From NCBI RefSeq assembly GCF_001956315.1, contig NZ_MOLY01000046.1, positions 124,001 to 188,000 of the forward strand: a stretch of DNA of 64,000 nt, in the 5' to 3' direction. The position numbers and the translations under genes are program-made. Positions 43,733 through 52,313 of the stretch are shown piece by piece. This DNA is from Sphingomonas montana. GTDB lineage: Bacteria; Pseudomonadota; Alphaproteobacteria; Sphingomonadales; Sphingomonadaceae. Numbering within the stretch: position 1 is the first letter of the stretch; the number at the start of each line of letters is the position of its first letter. The notes under the pieces are model-generated. The model was not told where the DNA came from and did no database searches. It saw nothing but the letters and a program-made list of their open reading frames with translations.

Positions 43733-44749
43733 ATGACGACGACATTGAAGCCATTGCGCGAGCAGGTGCTGGTGGTGACCGGCGCGACGAGCGGGAACGG
43801 GCTGGCCATCACGGAGGCCGCCGTGGCGCGCGGCGCGGCGGTCGTCGCGGTCGCCCGCAACGCCGCGGCGCTGGATGCCCTGCGGGCACGGTTGGCGGCC
43901 GACGGCGGGCGGATCACAATCTGCGTCGCCGACGTCAGCGACGCGGAAGCGGTCGAGCGCGTCGCCACGACCGCGATCGACGCGTTCGGCGGTTTCGACA
44001 GCTGGATCAACAACGCCGGGACGGGCACGTACGGGACGCTGGAGCAGGTGCCGGTGGCCGATCACCGCCGGGTGTTCGACGTCAATTATTTCGGTGTCCT
44101 GCACGGATCGCTGGTCGCCGCGCGCCATCTGCGGACGCGCGGCGGCGCGATCATCAATGTCGGGTCGATCCTGGGCGACCGGTCGATCGTCCAGCAAGGC
44201 CCTTACTGCGCGACCAAGCATGCGGTGCAGGCGCTGACCGACACGTTGCGCATGGAACTGGAGACGGCGGGGGCGGGCATCTCGGTCACGCTGGTCAAGC
44301 CCGGGGCGATCGACACGCCGTTCCCGGAACATGCGCGCAATTTCATGGACCAGCCGCCGCGCCTGCCGCAGCCGCTCTACGCGCCGCAGGTCGTGGCCGA
44401 CGCGGTGCTGTTCGCCTGCGCGCATCCGCGCCGGACACTTTATGCGGGCGGCGGCGGACTGCTGGCGTCGTTGATGGCGCAGGTGGCGCCGCGGCTGAGC
44501 GATTTCGTGATGGAGGCCGGTGGAACCCGCGCGCAGCAGAAGCCGGGTGATGCCGGTGACCCGGCACGCCGCGACAATCTGGATCAGCCCCGCGCCGATG
44601 CGTTGCGCGGCAGCCGGGACGTCTTCGCGCGGAAGTCGAGCATTGCCTTGCAGATCCAGAAAGTGCCGTCGCCGTTGCTGGTCCTGGGCGTGCTGGGCGC
44701 GGGTGCGGCGGTCGTGCTCGGTCGGCGCAGGCGGGGCGCGGGGCGATGA
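43733..44749 (+). CDS. Short-chain dehydrogenase/reductase with C-terminal membrane anchor
   Basis: A 338-residue protein. The classical SDR part has VVTGATSGNGLA, the NAG motif in INNAGTGTYG, catalytic Ser in NVGSILGD and Tyr/Lys in YCATKHAVQ. About 80 extra residues follow, including a disordered stretch and a terminal hydrophobic segment (SPLLVLGVLGAGAAVVLG) ending in an Arg-rich tail. This suggests a membrane-tethered SDR acting on lipid-like substrates. Its stop overlaps the patatin start, so the two are translationally coupled. Confidence 0.9.
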   Translation: MTTTLKPLREQVLVVTGATSGNGLAITEAAVARGAAVVAVARNAAALDALRARLAADGGRITICVADVSDAEAVERVATTAIDAFGGFDSWINNAGTGTYGTLEQVPVADHRRVFDVNYFGVLHGSLVAARHLRTRGGAIINVGSILGDRSIVQQGPYCATKHAVQALTDTLRMELETAGAGISVTLVKPGAIDTPFPEHARNFMDQPPRLPQPLYAPQVVADAVLFACAHPRRTLYAGGGGLLASLMAQVAPRLSDFVMEAGGTRAQQKPGDAGDPARRDNLDQPRADALRGSRDVFARKSSIALQIQKVPSPLLVLGVLGAGAAVVLGRRRRGAGR

Positions 44750-45786
44750 GCGAGCGGGGCGGCGACGCCGCGGGCGCGCGCGATTTCGACGTCGTGCTGG
44801 TGCTGAGCGGTGGCAACGCACTGGGGGCGTATGAGGCGGGCGTCTACGAGGCTCTGCATGCGGCGGGGTTGCACCCGGACTGGGTGATCGGCGCGTCGAT
44901 CGGCGCGATCAACGGCGCGCTGATCGTCGGGTCGCCGCCGGAACGCCGGGTCGAGACGCTGCGCGCCTTCTGGCGGCCGGGGGCGTTTCCGGTCGAGGCG
45001 CTTACGCTGCCCTGGCTGTCGCCCGCGATGGAGACGGGCCGGCGGACGGGCGCGGTGGGATGGACGGCGATGGCGGGGCGATCGGGCATCTTCGGTCCGC
45101 TGCTGTCGTCGCTCGCACCGTGGACCGACGACCGGCCGGCGATATTCGAAACGAACCAGTTGGCCGACACGCTGGCCCGGATGGTCGATTTCGATCGGTT
45201 GAACGCCGGGCCATGCCGGTACACCGCGACGGCGGTGGACGTGCAGACCGGCGACGACGTGGTGTTCGACAGCCGGGACCGCAGGATCGAACCGGACCAT
45301 GTCCGGGCGAGTGCCGCCCTGCCGATCGCGTTTCCGCCGGTCGCGGTCGACGGGCGCTGGCTGGTCGATGGCGGGCTGTCGGCGAACCTGCCGCTCGATC
45401 CCGTACTCGCCGATCCGCCGCCGCGGGCGACGTTATGCATCGCGGTCGACCTGCTGCCGCTCTGCGGGCCGGTGCCGGCCACGCTGGGCGAGGCGGCGAG
45501 CCGGATGCAGGACCTGCTGTTCGCGGCGCAATCCCGCAGGACGATCGCGCGGTGGCAGGCGGCCCACGCCGGGCGCGACGACGTGCGGCTGTCGCTGCTG
45601 CGGCTGGCCTATACCGAACAGGGGGCGGAGGTGGCCGGCAAGGCGCTCGATTTTTCCGGGCCGACCATCGAACGCCGCTGGCAGGCGGGACACCAGGCGG
45701 GGATGCGTGCCGCGGCTCGGGTGGCGGCGGGCGAGTTGGGGATCGGTGCGGTCGGGCTGAATGTTGTGGAGTGTCGGGATGACTGA
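44746..45786 (+). CDS. Patatin-like phospholipase
   Basis: A 346-residue protein. The oxyanion loop is LVLSGGNALGAYEAG, the nucleophile Ser51 is in IGASIGAING, and the dyad Asp (about residue 208) is in LVDGGLSANLP. The catalytic Ser-Asp dyad is complete. Bacterial patatins hydrolyse acyl chains of membrane lipids. Coupling to a membrane-anchored SDR suggests a shared lipid or aldehyde pathway. A partial DUF3734-like C-terminus may be present (RTIARWQAAHAG), but that is uncertain. Confidence 0.92.
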   Translation: MSERGGDAAGARDFDVVLVLSGGNALGAYEAGVYEALHAAGLHPDWVIGASIGAINGALIVGSPPERRVETLRAFWRPGAFPVEALTLPWLSPAMETGRRTGAVGWTAMAGRSGIFGPLLSSLAPWTDDRPAIFETNQLADTLARMVDFDRLNAGPCRYTATAVDVQTGDDVVFDSRDRRIEPDHVRASAALPIAFPPVAVDGRWLVDGGLSANLPLDPVLADPPPRATLCIAVDLLPLCGPVPATLGEAASRMQDLLFAAQSRRTIARWQAAHAGRDDVRLSLLRLAYTEQGAEVAGKALDFSGPTIERRWQAGHQAGMRAAARVAAGELGIGAVGLNVVECRDD

Positions 45787-45858
45787 GTGGCACATGCGAT
45801 GTTCTGGTCGGGAGGGGTAGGCTGCCCGGTGATGGTGATGGTTGGCGCGTAGATTCCT

Positions 45859-45920
45859 TCCGTTCGGTTCGAGCCTGTCGAGAACTTTGCGCAGGGTTCT
45901 CGACAGGCTCGAACCGAACG
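45859..45920. repeat. Intergenic palindromic repeat, family B: perfect 26-bp inverted repeat
   Basis: Arms at 45859-45884 and 45895-45920 are exact reverse complements, separated by a 10-bp loop. The left arm contains TTCGAGCCTGTCGAGAAC. In RNA this forms a very stable hairpin between the convergent patatin and guanylate kinase genes. Copies with diverged arms occur at 40931 and 55555. Confidence 0.9.
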
Positions 45921-45989
45921 GGGTCGGGCGCGGGTCCATCCAAAGTCGGCATGTTCCGGAGTCGGGATTTTGTTGATTCAGCGCAGCCC

Positions 45990-46026
45990 GTGTGACCCTG
46001 GATCCCGGATCAAGTCCGGGATGACG
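45990..46026. repeat. Intergenic palindromic repeat, family C (single unit)
   Basis: Contains CTGGATCCCGGATCAAGTCC followed by GGGATGACG, the same unit found as an inverted pair at 49653. An internal TCCCGGA/TCCGGGA stem gives a small hairpin. It lies 68 bp before the end of the guanylate kinase gene. The remaining part of this 308-bp gap (45787-46094) holds no gene that I can support. Confidence 0.8.
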
Positions 46027-46094
46027 AGTGTGGTGCGCGGACTTGGTACGTCAGACGTTCAAATATCTGCTATCGCAGGCGGCTGCCCCGCAGC

Positions 46095-46778
46095 CTACCC
46101 GCCGCCCATCAAGCCGCGGGCGAAGCCGATCAGGCCAGTCTGGCGGCTGCGTTTCAGGCGTTCGGCGCGCAGGATCAGGCGGACCTGGGCGAAGCAGCGT
46201 TCGACGTCGTCGTTGATGAGGACATAGTCATAGCCGTCCCAGTGGCTGATCTCACTGGCGGCGCGGGCCATGCGGCTGGCGACGACTTCCGCGCTGTCGG
46301 TGCCGCGGGCGGCCAGCCGGCGGTTCAGTTCCTCGACCGAGGGCGGCAGGATGAAGACGCGCACGACATCGCCGCCCGCCTGCTGAAACAGCTGCTGCGC
46401 GCCCTGCCAGTCGATGTCGAACAGCACGTCGCGCCCGCGGTCCAGGATGCCGCGGACCTGCGCCTTGGGCGTGCCGTACCGATGGTCGAAAACGTGCGCC
46501 CATTCGTAGAATTCGCCGTCCGCGACCATCCGCTTGAATTCGGGCGTATCGACGAAATGATAGTCGCGGCCCTCGACCTCGCCCGGGCGCATCGGCCGGG
46601 TGGTGGCCGAGACCGACATCGCGATCGATTCGTCCGCGTCCAGCAGCATGCGCGCGATGGTGGACTTGCCCGCGCCCGACGGGGACGACAGCACGAACAA
46701 CAGCCCGCGGCGCTGATGCTCGATTTCGTGCGGACGGCGCCGCTGCGGCAGGGCAGGCGTATCGTTCGGATCGTGCAT
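46095..46778 (-). CDS. gmk: Guanylate kinase
   Basis: A 227-residue protein. The P-loop is SSPSGAGKST, the GMP-binding region is SATTRPMRPGEVEGRDYHF, and FDIDWQGAQQL is the conserved strand-helix. It phosphorylates GMP to GDP. It is slightly longer than typical, with about 20 extra N-terminal residues (PALPQRRRPHEIEHQ) that may reflect an internal start at a later codon, but the ATG at 46778 is kept because no better start with a ribosome-binding site is evident. Confidence 0.96.
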   Translation of the reverse strand: MHDPNDTPALPQRRRPHEIEHQRRGLLFVLSSPSGAGKSTIARMLLDADESIAMSVSATTRPMRPGEVEGRDYHFVDTPEFKRMVADGEFYEWAHVFDHRYGTPKAQVRGILDRGRDVLFDIDWQGAQQLFQQAGGDVVRVFILPPSVEELNRRLAARGTDSAEVVASRMARAASEISHWDGYDYVLINDDVERCFAQVRLILRAERLKRSRQTGLIGFARGLMGGG

Positions 46779-46891
46779 GGCCGCATCCTTGGCGTGGGCA
46801 CGGCCCTCCCGTCAATCGGCGATTGCCGGGGGAGGCAGATAGCGTCGGGGCGGCGACTGGCCGCGTGGCGTCGGGTCCGGCATGATGCGGC

Positions 46892-47488
46892 ATGTCCCAT
46901 CAGAACATCCGTCCGAACAGCGACCCGAACAGCCGTCCGCAGATCGGCCCAATTCTCGTCATCCTGGCCATCGTCGGCGCGGCGGCGGCCGGCCTGCTGG
47001 CGATGGGGCGGCCGCCAATCTGTACCTGCGGGACGATCGACCTGTGGCATCCCGCGCTCGATGCCGGCAACAGCCAGCATGTCGCGGACTGGTACACGCC
47101 CAGTCATGTCATCCACGGTTTCCTGTTCTACGCGATCGGTCACTGGCTGCTCCGCCGCCGGCCGGGCAGCGTCCGCCTGACGCTGGCAGTCGTGATCGAG
47201 GCGGGCTGGGAACTGCTGGAGAACTCGCCTGCGGTGATCGATCGCTACCGGACGGCGACGATGGCGCTGGGCTATACGGGCGACAGCGTGCTGAACTCGG
47301 TCGCGGACATCGGCTGGATGGCAGCAGGTTTCCTGATCGCGGGACGGTTACCGGTGATGGTGACGGTCGCGCTGGCGATCGGGTTCGAACTGCTGACGCT
47401 GGTCACGATCCGCGACAATCTCACGCTCAACGTCCTGATGCTGGTGGCGCCGATCGATGCGATCCGTTTATGGCAGGGGGCGCAGTGA
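46892..47488 (+). CDS. DUF2585 (UPF0314-type) membrane protein
   Basis: A 198-residue protein with a hydrophobic segment at about 20-40, then the family signature CTCGTIDLWHPALDAGNSQHVADWYTPSHVIHG (key residues: two Cys, paired His, Trp). Further transmembrane stretches are at about 70-85 and 120-175. The DUF2585 family is conserved in alphaproteobacteria with no known function. It diverges from gmk. Confidence 0.88.
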   Translation: MSHQNIRPNSDPNSRPQIGPILVILAIVGAAAAGLLAMGRPPICTCGTIDLWHPALDAGNSQHVADWYTPSHVIHGFLFYAIGHWLLRRRPGSVRLTLAVVIEAGWELLENSPAVIDRYRTATMALGYTGDSVLNSVADIGWMAAGFLIAGRLPVMVTVALAIGFELLTLVTIRDNLTLNVLMLVAPIDAIRLWQGAQ

Positions 47489-47500
47489 CCCCTGTGGTTC

Positions 47501-47539
47501 AATAAAAAGGGACCGGAACGCCAGTGCGCGCCGGTCCCT
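47501..47539 (-). terminator. Rho-independent terminator for the small minus-strand gene
   Basis: Complementary arms AGGGACCGG (47508-47516) and CCGGTCCCT (47531-47539) flank a 14-bp loop. On the minus strand the stem is followed by TTTTTATT, the usual U-tract. It lies 38 bp past the 3' end of the gene at 47577 and may also stop transcription from the convergent DUF2585 gene. Confidence 0.75.
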
Positions 47540-47576
47540 GGGTCATTCCGACGACGGCCCCTGGGCCGTGACGGGA

Positions 47577-47783
47577 TCAGTAGCCGCGTGGGCCGCGCGA
47601 CGCCTTGCGCCGGTCATATGCCTTCTTGGCGACATAACCGCCGCCGAGCAGCATGCCGAGCGGGCCGAGCCGGCGCAGCCCGCCTGCCGCGGCCATGCCG
47701 AGCAGCGCACCCTTCGCGCCACCGCTGCCATCGCCCCGGTCGATCTCGCGGCCCACCAATGCTCCGATGATTTTACCGATCAT
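47577..47783 (-). CDS. Small Gly/Ala-rich hydrophobic protein
   Basis: About 68 residues from the ATG at 47783; five residues more if started at 47798. The middle is glycine-rich and hydrophobic (GGAKGALLGMAAAGGL, LGMLLGGGYVAKKAYDRRK), with a basic tail. It resembles small glycine-zipper-like membrane proteins. A good terminator follows it, which supports a real transcription unit. Confidence 0.6.
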   Translation of the reverse strand: MIGKIIGALVGREIDRGDGSGGAKGALLGMAAAGGLRRLGPLGMLLGGGYVAKKAYDRRKASRGPRGY

Positions 47784-47889
47784 GCGCCTGTCCTCCATAG
47801 CTGTGGCGCAAGAGCGCGGGACGGGCCGGTTCGGTTCCAGCGTGCTGCAATGCGGTGGACCTTTTGTCGCGCGGGCCTATCGTGGCGGC

Positions 47890-49620
47890 ATGATCCTGAA
47901 AGCCCTGCCGCTCGCGGCGTTCCTGCTCACCGCCTGCGCCGGCGACCTGCCGGCCCCGGCCCCCGCGCCGGTCGCGCCCGTCGGCGCGGCTTCCCGCGAC
48001 GCCAGCCTGGCGCCCCATGCCATGGTGGCCGCCGCGAACCCGATGGCGGTCGATGCGGGGCTGGAGGTGTTGCGCGCCGGCGGCAGCGCGGTCGATGCGG
48101 CGGTCGCGGTGCAGGCCGTGCTGGGGCTGGTCGAACCGCAAAGTTCCGGTATCGGCGGGGGCGCGTTCCTGGTCCATTACGACGCCCGAACCCGCGTCGT
48201 CACCGCCTATGACGGCCGCGAAACCGCGCCGGCCGCCGCCACGCCCGCGCTGTTCAGCGAAGCCGACGGCCGCCCCGAACCATTCGTGTCCGCGGTCCTG
48301 TCCGGCCGATCGACCGGCGTGCCCGGCGCGATCGCGATGCTGGCCATGGCGCATGCCGATCATGGCAGGCGGCCATGGCCCACGCTGTTCGCGCGCGCCG
48401 CGCGGCTGGCGACGGACGGTTTCGTCGTGCCGCCACGGATGGGGGCCGCCATAGCCGGCCGCGCACCGCAGGCCGGGACACCGGATGCCGTCGCCTATTT
48501 CACCAAGCCGGACGGGACCCGCTATGCCGCCGGCGATACGCTGCGCAACCCGGCCTATGCCGCGACGCTGCGCCGGATTGCGGCGGAGGGTGCGGCCGGC
48601 CTGCTCGAAGGGCCGATCGCCGCGGCCATCGTGGCCCGCACGCATGAGGGCGCGCGGCCAGGGGCGATGACGCTGGCGGACCTCAAATCCTATCGCCCGC
48701 GACGGACGGCGGCGCTGTGCCGGCCGTACCGCGTGCATATCGTCTGCACGTCGGCCACCCAGTCCGGCGGGATCGGGTTGCAGGAGGCGCTGGGCATCGT
48801 GGTGACCACCGATATCGGTGCGCGGGACCCGGCCGATCCGCTGGGCTGGTTCCAGATCGCGCAGGCGAGCCGGCTGGCCTATGCCGACCGCGACTATTTC
48901 GTGGGCGATCCCGCGTTCGTGGCGGTGCCGGTCGCCGGGCTGCTGGCACCGGACTATCTGGCGAAACGCGCCGCGTTGATCGGGACGGTCGCCGGCCCGG
49001 CGCCCGATCACGGCACGCCGCACGCCGCCCCGGCACCCGGCGTCGATGCGACGGTGGAGCCGGGCGGCACCACCCATTTCGTGATCGTCGACGCGCAGGG
49101 CGACGTGGTGTCGATGACCACGACGGTCGAAAGCATCTTCGGATCGGGCCGGATGGTGGGCGGGTTCTTCCTGAACAACCAGCTGACCGATTTCAGCTTC
49201 GCGCCGATGGGCAAGGACGGCCGGCCCGCCGCCAATGCGGTGGCCGGGGGCAAGCGGCCGCGATCGTCGATGGCGCCGACCATCATCCTGGACCGGCAGC
49301 GCGCGTTCGTGGCCGCCGCCGGATCGCCGGGTGGTCCGGCGATCCAGGCGTATAATCTGAAGGCGATCGTCGGGTTGCTCGACTGGAAACTGGGTGCGCA
49401 GGCAGCGGCGGCGCTGCCCAACCTGGTGGCGCGGGGCGATCGGTTCTCCGGCGATACCGCGCTGTTCGCACCGTCCACGGTGGCGGGCCTGGCGGCGCGC
49501 GGCATCGTGCTGCGGCCCGACGACCGGGAGAATAGCGGCGTCCACATCGTCCGGCGCCGGCCCGGCGGGTATGAGGGCGGGGCCGATCCGCGGCGTGACG
49601 GCGTGGCGCGGGGGTATTAG
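47890..49620 (+). CDS. ggt: Gamma-glutamyltransferase (exported, lipoprotein signal)
   Basis: A 576-residue protein from ATG 47890; an upstream open frame runs into the opposite-strand gene. The lipobox is L-T-A-C in LPLAAFLLTACAGD, Cys17. The large subunit is followed by the autocleavage site at the Thr of PGGTTHFVIVDAQG, about residue 395, which becomes the N-terminal nucleophile of the small subunit. Substrate residues include SMTTTVES and AGSPGGPAIQ. It hydrolyses or transfers the gamma-glutamyl group of glutathione and related peptides in the periplasm. Confidence 0.93.
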   Translation: MILKALPLAAFLLTACAGDLPAPAPAPVAPVGAASRDASLAPHAMVAAANPMAVDAGLEVLRAGGSAVDAAVAVQAVLGLVEPQSSGIGGGAFLVHYDARTRVVTAYDGRETAPAAATPALFSEADGRPEPFVSAVLSGRSTGVPGAIAMLAMAHADHGRRPWPTLFARAARLATDGFVVPPRMGAAIAGRAPQAGTPDAVAYFTKPDGTRYAAGDTLRNPAYAATLRRIAAEGAAGLLEGPIAAAIVARTHEGARPGAMTLADLKSYRPRRTAALCRPYRVHIVCTSATQSGGIGLQEALGIVVTTDIGARDPADPLGWFQIAQASRLAYADRDYFVGDPAFVAVPVAGLLAPDYLAKRAALIGTVAGPAPDHGTPHAAPAPGVDATVEPGGTTHFVIVDAQGDVVSMTTTVESIFGSGRMVGGFFLNNQLTDFSFAPMGKDGRPAANAVAGGKRPRSSMAPTIILDRQRAFVAAAGSPGGPAIQAYNLKAIVGLLDWKLGAQAAAALPNLVARGDRFSGDTALFAPSTVAGLAARGIVLRPDDRENSGVHIVRRRPGGYEGGADPRRDGVARGY

Positions 49621-49652
49621 CGCCGGTTTCGATCAGCTCTGGCTATCACCGT

Positions 49653-49735
49653 CGTCATCCCGGACTTGATCCGGGATCCAGGGTCTCACGCGCAGCGCCC
49701 GCGACTCTGGATCCCGGATCAAGTCCGGGATGACG
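49653..49735. repeat. Intergenic palindromic repeat, family C: inverted pair
   Basis: Two copies of the TCCCGGACTTGATCCGGGAT unit face each other (49653-49680 and about 49708-49735) around a 27-bp centre. Each unit is itself palindromic, so the whole can form a cruciform. Single and variant copies are at 45990 and 63389. This is typical of REP/BIME elements. It lies after ggt and before the thiolase promoter. Confidence 0.88.
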
Positions 49736-49826
49736 ATTGGTTTAGCTCAGCAATACCAACTCGCGCTCAGCTTAGAAAATGCGCGCTTTGACCTTATATC
49801 GGCCGAAACAAAGTGAGGATGCCGAT

Positions 49827-51011
49827 ATGCCTGCCAACGACCCCGTCGTGATCGTCAGCTATGCCCGGACGCCGATGGGCGGGTTTCAGGGGGCGCTGTC
49901 GTCGGTGAAGGCGACCGAGCTGGGGGCCGCCGCGGTGCGGGCTGCGGTGGCGCGCGCGGGCGTCGATCCGGCGCGGATCGACCAGATCATGATGGGGTGC
50001 GTCCTGCCCGCCGGGCTGGGCCAGGCACCCGCGCGGCAGGCAGCGCTGGGAGCGGGTCTACCGGATTCGGTCGAGGCGGTGACCGTCAACAAGATGTGCG
50101 GGTCGGGCATGCAGGCGGCGATCCTGGCGCACGACACGCTGGCCGCCGGGTCCGCCGACATCGTGGTCGCGGGCGGGATGGAGAGCATGTCGAACGCACC
50201 CTATCTGTTGCAGAAGATGCGCGGCGGCGCGCGGATCGGCCATCAGGCGGTGCAGGATTCGATGTATCTGGACGGGCTGGAGGATGCCTATGATCCGGGC
50301 AAGCTGATGGGGCATTTCGCGGAGGACAGCGCGCAGGCCTATCAGTTCACGCGCGCCGAACAGGATGCCTATGCGCTGCGCTCGCTGGACCGGGCGACCG
50401 CCGCCATTGCCGACGGCGCGTTTGCGGGTGAGATCGTGGCCGTAGAGGTCAAGGGGCGCCGCGGCACAGAGGTCGTGGCGCAGGACGAACAGCCGGGCAA
50501 TGCGAAGCCGGACAAGATTCCGACGCTGAAGCCCGCGTTCACGAAGGACGGGACGATCACCGCGGCCAATGCATCGTCGATCTCGGACGGTGCGGCGGCG
50601 CTGGTGATGACGCGGGCCAGCGTGGCGGCGGCGCTCGGCCTGCCCATCGCGGCGCGGGTGGTGGCGCATGCCGCACACGCCCATGCCCCCGCGCTGTTCA
50701 CGACTGCGCCGGTTGATGCGATCCGCAAGGTGCTGGCCAAGGCCGGCTGGTCGGTGGACGATGTCGACCTGTTCGAGGTGAACGAGGCGTTCGCGGTCGT
50801 CGCGATGATCGCGGCGCGCGACCTGGGCATCGCGGCGGACCGGCTGAACGTGAATGGCGGGGCGACCGCGCTGGGCCATCCGATCGGTGCATCCGGCGCG
50901 CGCATCATCGCGACGCTGGTCGCCGCGCTCACCGCGCGCGGGCTGACGAAGGGGGTGGCGGCGCTGTGCATCGGCGGGGGCGAGGCGACGGCGTTCGCGG
51001 TGGAGATTTAA
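49827..51011 (+). CDS. Acetyl-CoA C-acetyltransferase (thiolase)
   Basis: A 394-residue protein. ATG 49827 has AAAGTGAGGA upstream; an ATG at 49779 lacks a site. Catalytic residues are Cys91 (VNKMCGSGMQ), the His in ALGHPIGASGA and the C-terminal Cys in LCIGGGEATA. GGMESMSNAPYLL is typical of biosynthetic/acetoacetyl-CoA thiolases. It condenses or cleaves acetoacetyl-CoA. No beta-oxidation or PHB gene is next to it here. Confidence 0.93.
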   Translation: MPANDPVVIVSYARTPMGGFQGALSSVKATELGAAAVRAAVARAGVDPARIDQIMMGCVLPAGLGQAPARQAALGAGLPDSVEAVTVNKMCGSGMQAAILAHDTLAAGSADIVVAGGMESMSNAPYLLQKMRGGARIGHQAVQDSMYLDGLEDAYDPGKLMGHFAEDSAQAYQFTRAEQDAYALRSLDRATAAIADGAFAGEIVAVEVKGRRGTEVVAQDEQPGNAKPDKIPTLKPAFTKDGTITAANASSISDGAAALVMTRASVAAALGLPIAARVVAHAAHAHAPALFTTAPVDAIRKVLAKAGWSVDDVDLFEVNEAFAVVAMIAARDLGIAADRLNVNGGATALGHPIGASGARIIATLVAALTARGLTKGVAALCIGGGEATAFAVEI

Positions 51012-51045
51012 GAGAGCGGTGATTGCAGATCGAACCACTGCGACA

Positions 51046-51133
51046 CCCGTTCAAGCCGAGCGTAGCCAAGGGGTGCTGTTGGCCGTCTCGGCTGCGCTCG
51101 ACAGGCCCCTCGATTTCGCTCGGGATAGGCGGT
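51046..51133. repeat. Intergenic palindromic repeat, family A
   Basis: Contains CCGAGCGTAGCCAAGGGG and CTCGATTTCGCTCGGGATAG, close to the copies at 38194 and 63560 with a few substitutions. It lies between the convergent thiolase and glycosyltransferase genes. Confidence 0.7.
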
Positions 51134-51149
51134 CTGGGTCTGAAGTGGC

Positions 51150-52232
51150 CTAGCCGCCCGCCGCGGCGATCAGTACGTCGCGGTAGGCCGTCATCATGCC
51201 GGTCTGGTCATAACGCCGGATGCGGTCGCCCGGCAGGATCGGATCATCGCCGGCCTGGGCGAGGAGGGCCGCGGCGAAGGCGGCGGGATCGTCGGGGGCG
51301 GCCAACGTGCCGTAGCGGCCGTCGTCCAGGATTTCGACGGCATCGCCGGCTGTCGTGCTGGCGACGATCGGCAGGCCGGCGTCCAACGCCTCGAGCAACG
51401 CGATCGACGATCCTTCCCACCAGGACGCGATGGCGAACAGGCGGGCGGCGTGCAGCCACGCATAGACATCGTCCGTCACGCCGGCGAACAGGACGCGATC
51501 GGCGATGCCATGGTCCCGCGCCCGCGCGTGCAGGGTGTCGCGATACGCCGGATCGCCACTGCCGAGGATGACCAACCGCAGCGGGCGGACGCGGTTGGCA
51601 TGGGCGACGGCATCGATCAGCCCTTCGAAATTCTTCTGGTGGTGAAGCCGGCCGATCGCCAGCACGGTCGGTTCCACGCCCATCATTGCGTCCGGCACCG
51701 GCGACCGGCCCTGACCGCGGCGCGGGATGCCGTTGCGGATCAGGACGACCCGGCCGGCCGCGATGCCGGGCGCGAAGGCGCGATCGTCCGCCAGGTTGCG
51801 CCCGACCACGATCGCCCGCGCGGCGGCCGCGATCAGGACGCGGCTCTTGACCAGCCGCCAGCGGTTGCGCAGCGGTTGGCCCGCGCGCTCCATGGGGTTG
51901 CTGAAGACGAGCACGAGCGGGATGCCGAGCCCGCGGCTGGCCGCCCACAGGCTGACATGGCCGTGATTGCCACCCGACAGCACCATTTCGGGCGCCACCG
52001 CGCGGATCGAGCGGCGCAGCGCGGGGACGACGCCCGCCTGTGATACCGATGCACCAGCGGTCGCCGCGACGAACCGCGCGGGTGCGACATCGGCTGCGGT
52101 GAAATGCCCGGCCGCCGATCCCGCGATCAGGACCGCGTCGTCGCCCTGTTCGGCCAGGAAGCGGGCCAGCGCGATCATCGCGCGGACGACGCCGCTGGCG
52201 CGCATGTCGTGGACGTAGATCGCGATCCGCAT
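51150..52232 (-). CDS. Glycosyltransferase, GT-B fold family 4
   Basis: A 360-residue protein from the ATG at 52232. Its C-terminal donor-binding half shows VLAIGRLHHQKNFEGLIDAV, VILGSGD, VLFAGVTDDVY and the E-x7-E motif in SWWEGSSIALLEALDAGLPIV. The N-terminal acceptor half has HDMRASGVVRAM and GGNHGHVS. It is a cytoplasmic or membrane-peripheral retaining transferase for surface polysaccharide or glycolipid. It diverges from two ATP-grasp genes across an 81-bp gap. Confidence 0.92.
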   Translation of the reverse strand: MRIAIYVHDMRASGVVRAMIALARFLAEQGDDAVLIAGSAAGHFTAADVAPARFVAATAGASVSQAGVVPALRRSIRAVAPEMVLSGGNHGHVSLWAASRGLGIPLVLVFSNPMERAGQPLRNRWRLVKSRVLIAAAARAIVVGRNLADDRAFAPGIAAGRVVLIRNGIPRRGQGRSPVPDAMMGVEPTVLAIGRLHHQKNFEGLIDAVAHANRVRPLRLVILGSGDPAYRDTLHARARDHGIADRVLFAGVTDDVYAWLHAARLFAIASWWEGSSIALLEALDAGLPIVASTTAGDAVEILDDGRYGTLAAPDDPAAFAAALLAQAGDDPILPGDRIRRYDQTGMMTAYRDVLIAAAGG

Positions 52233-52313
52233 GCCGCCCGATAGGGCGCGGGTGTGACAGTGGCGTGCCGGTCCTGCCATCACGGCGTAACATGGCGGGG
52301 CAAAGCGGGTGCC

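Noticed and set aside
46095-46778. Upstream extension making gmk longer than usual, considered as a fusion
   Set aside because: Only about 20 residues and no domain. Most likely a slightly early start or a natural N-terminal extension.
49653-49735. CRISPR-like repeat pair
   Set aside because: Only two units, in inverted orientation, with no spacer series and no cas gene. It fits REP elements.
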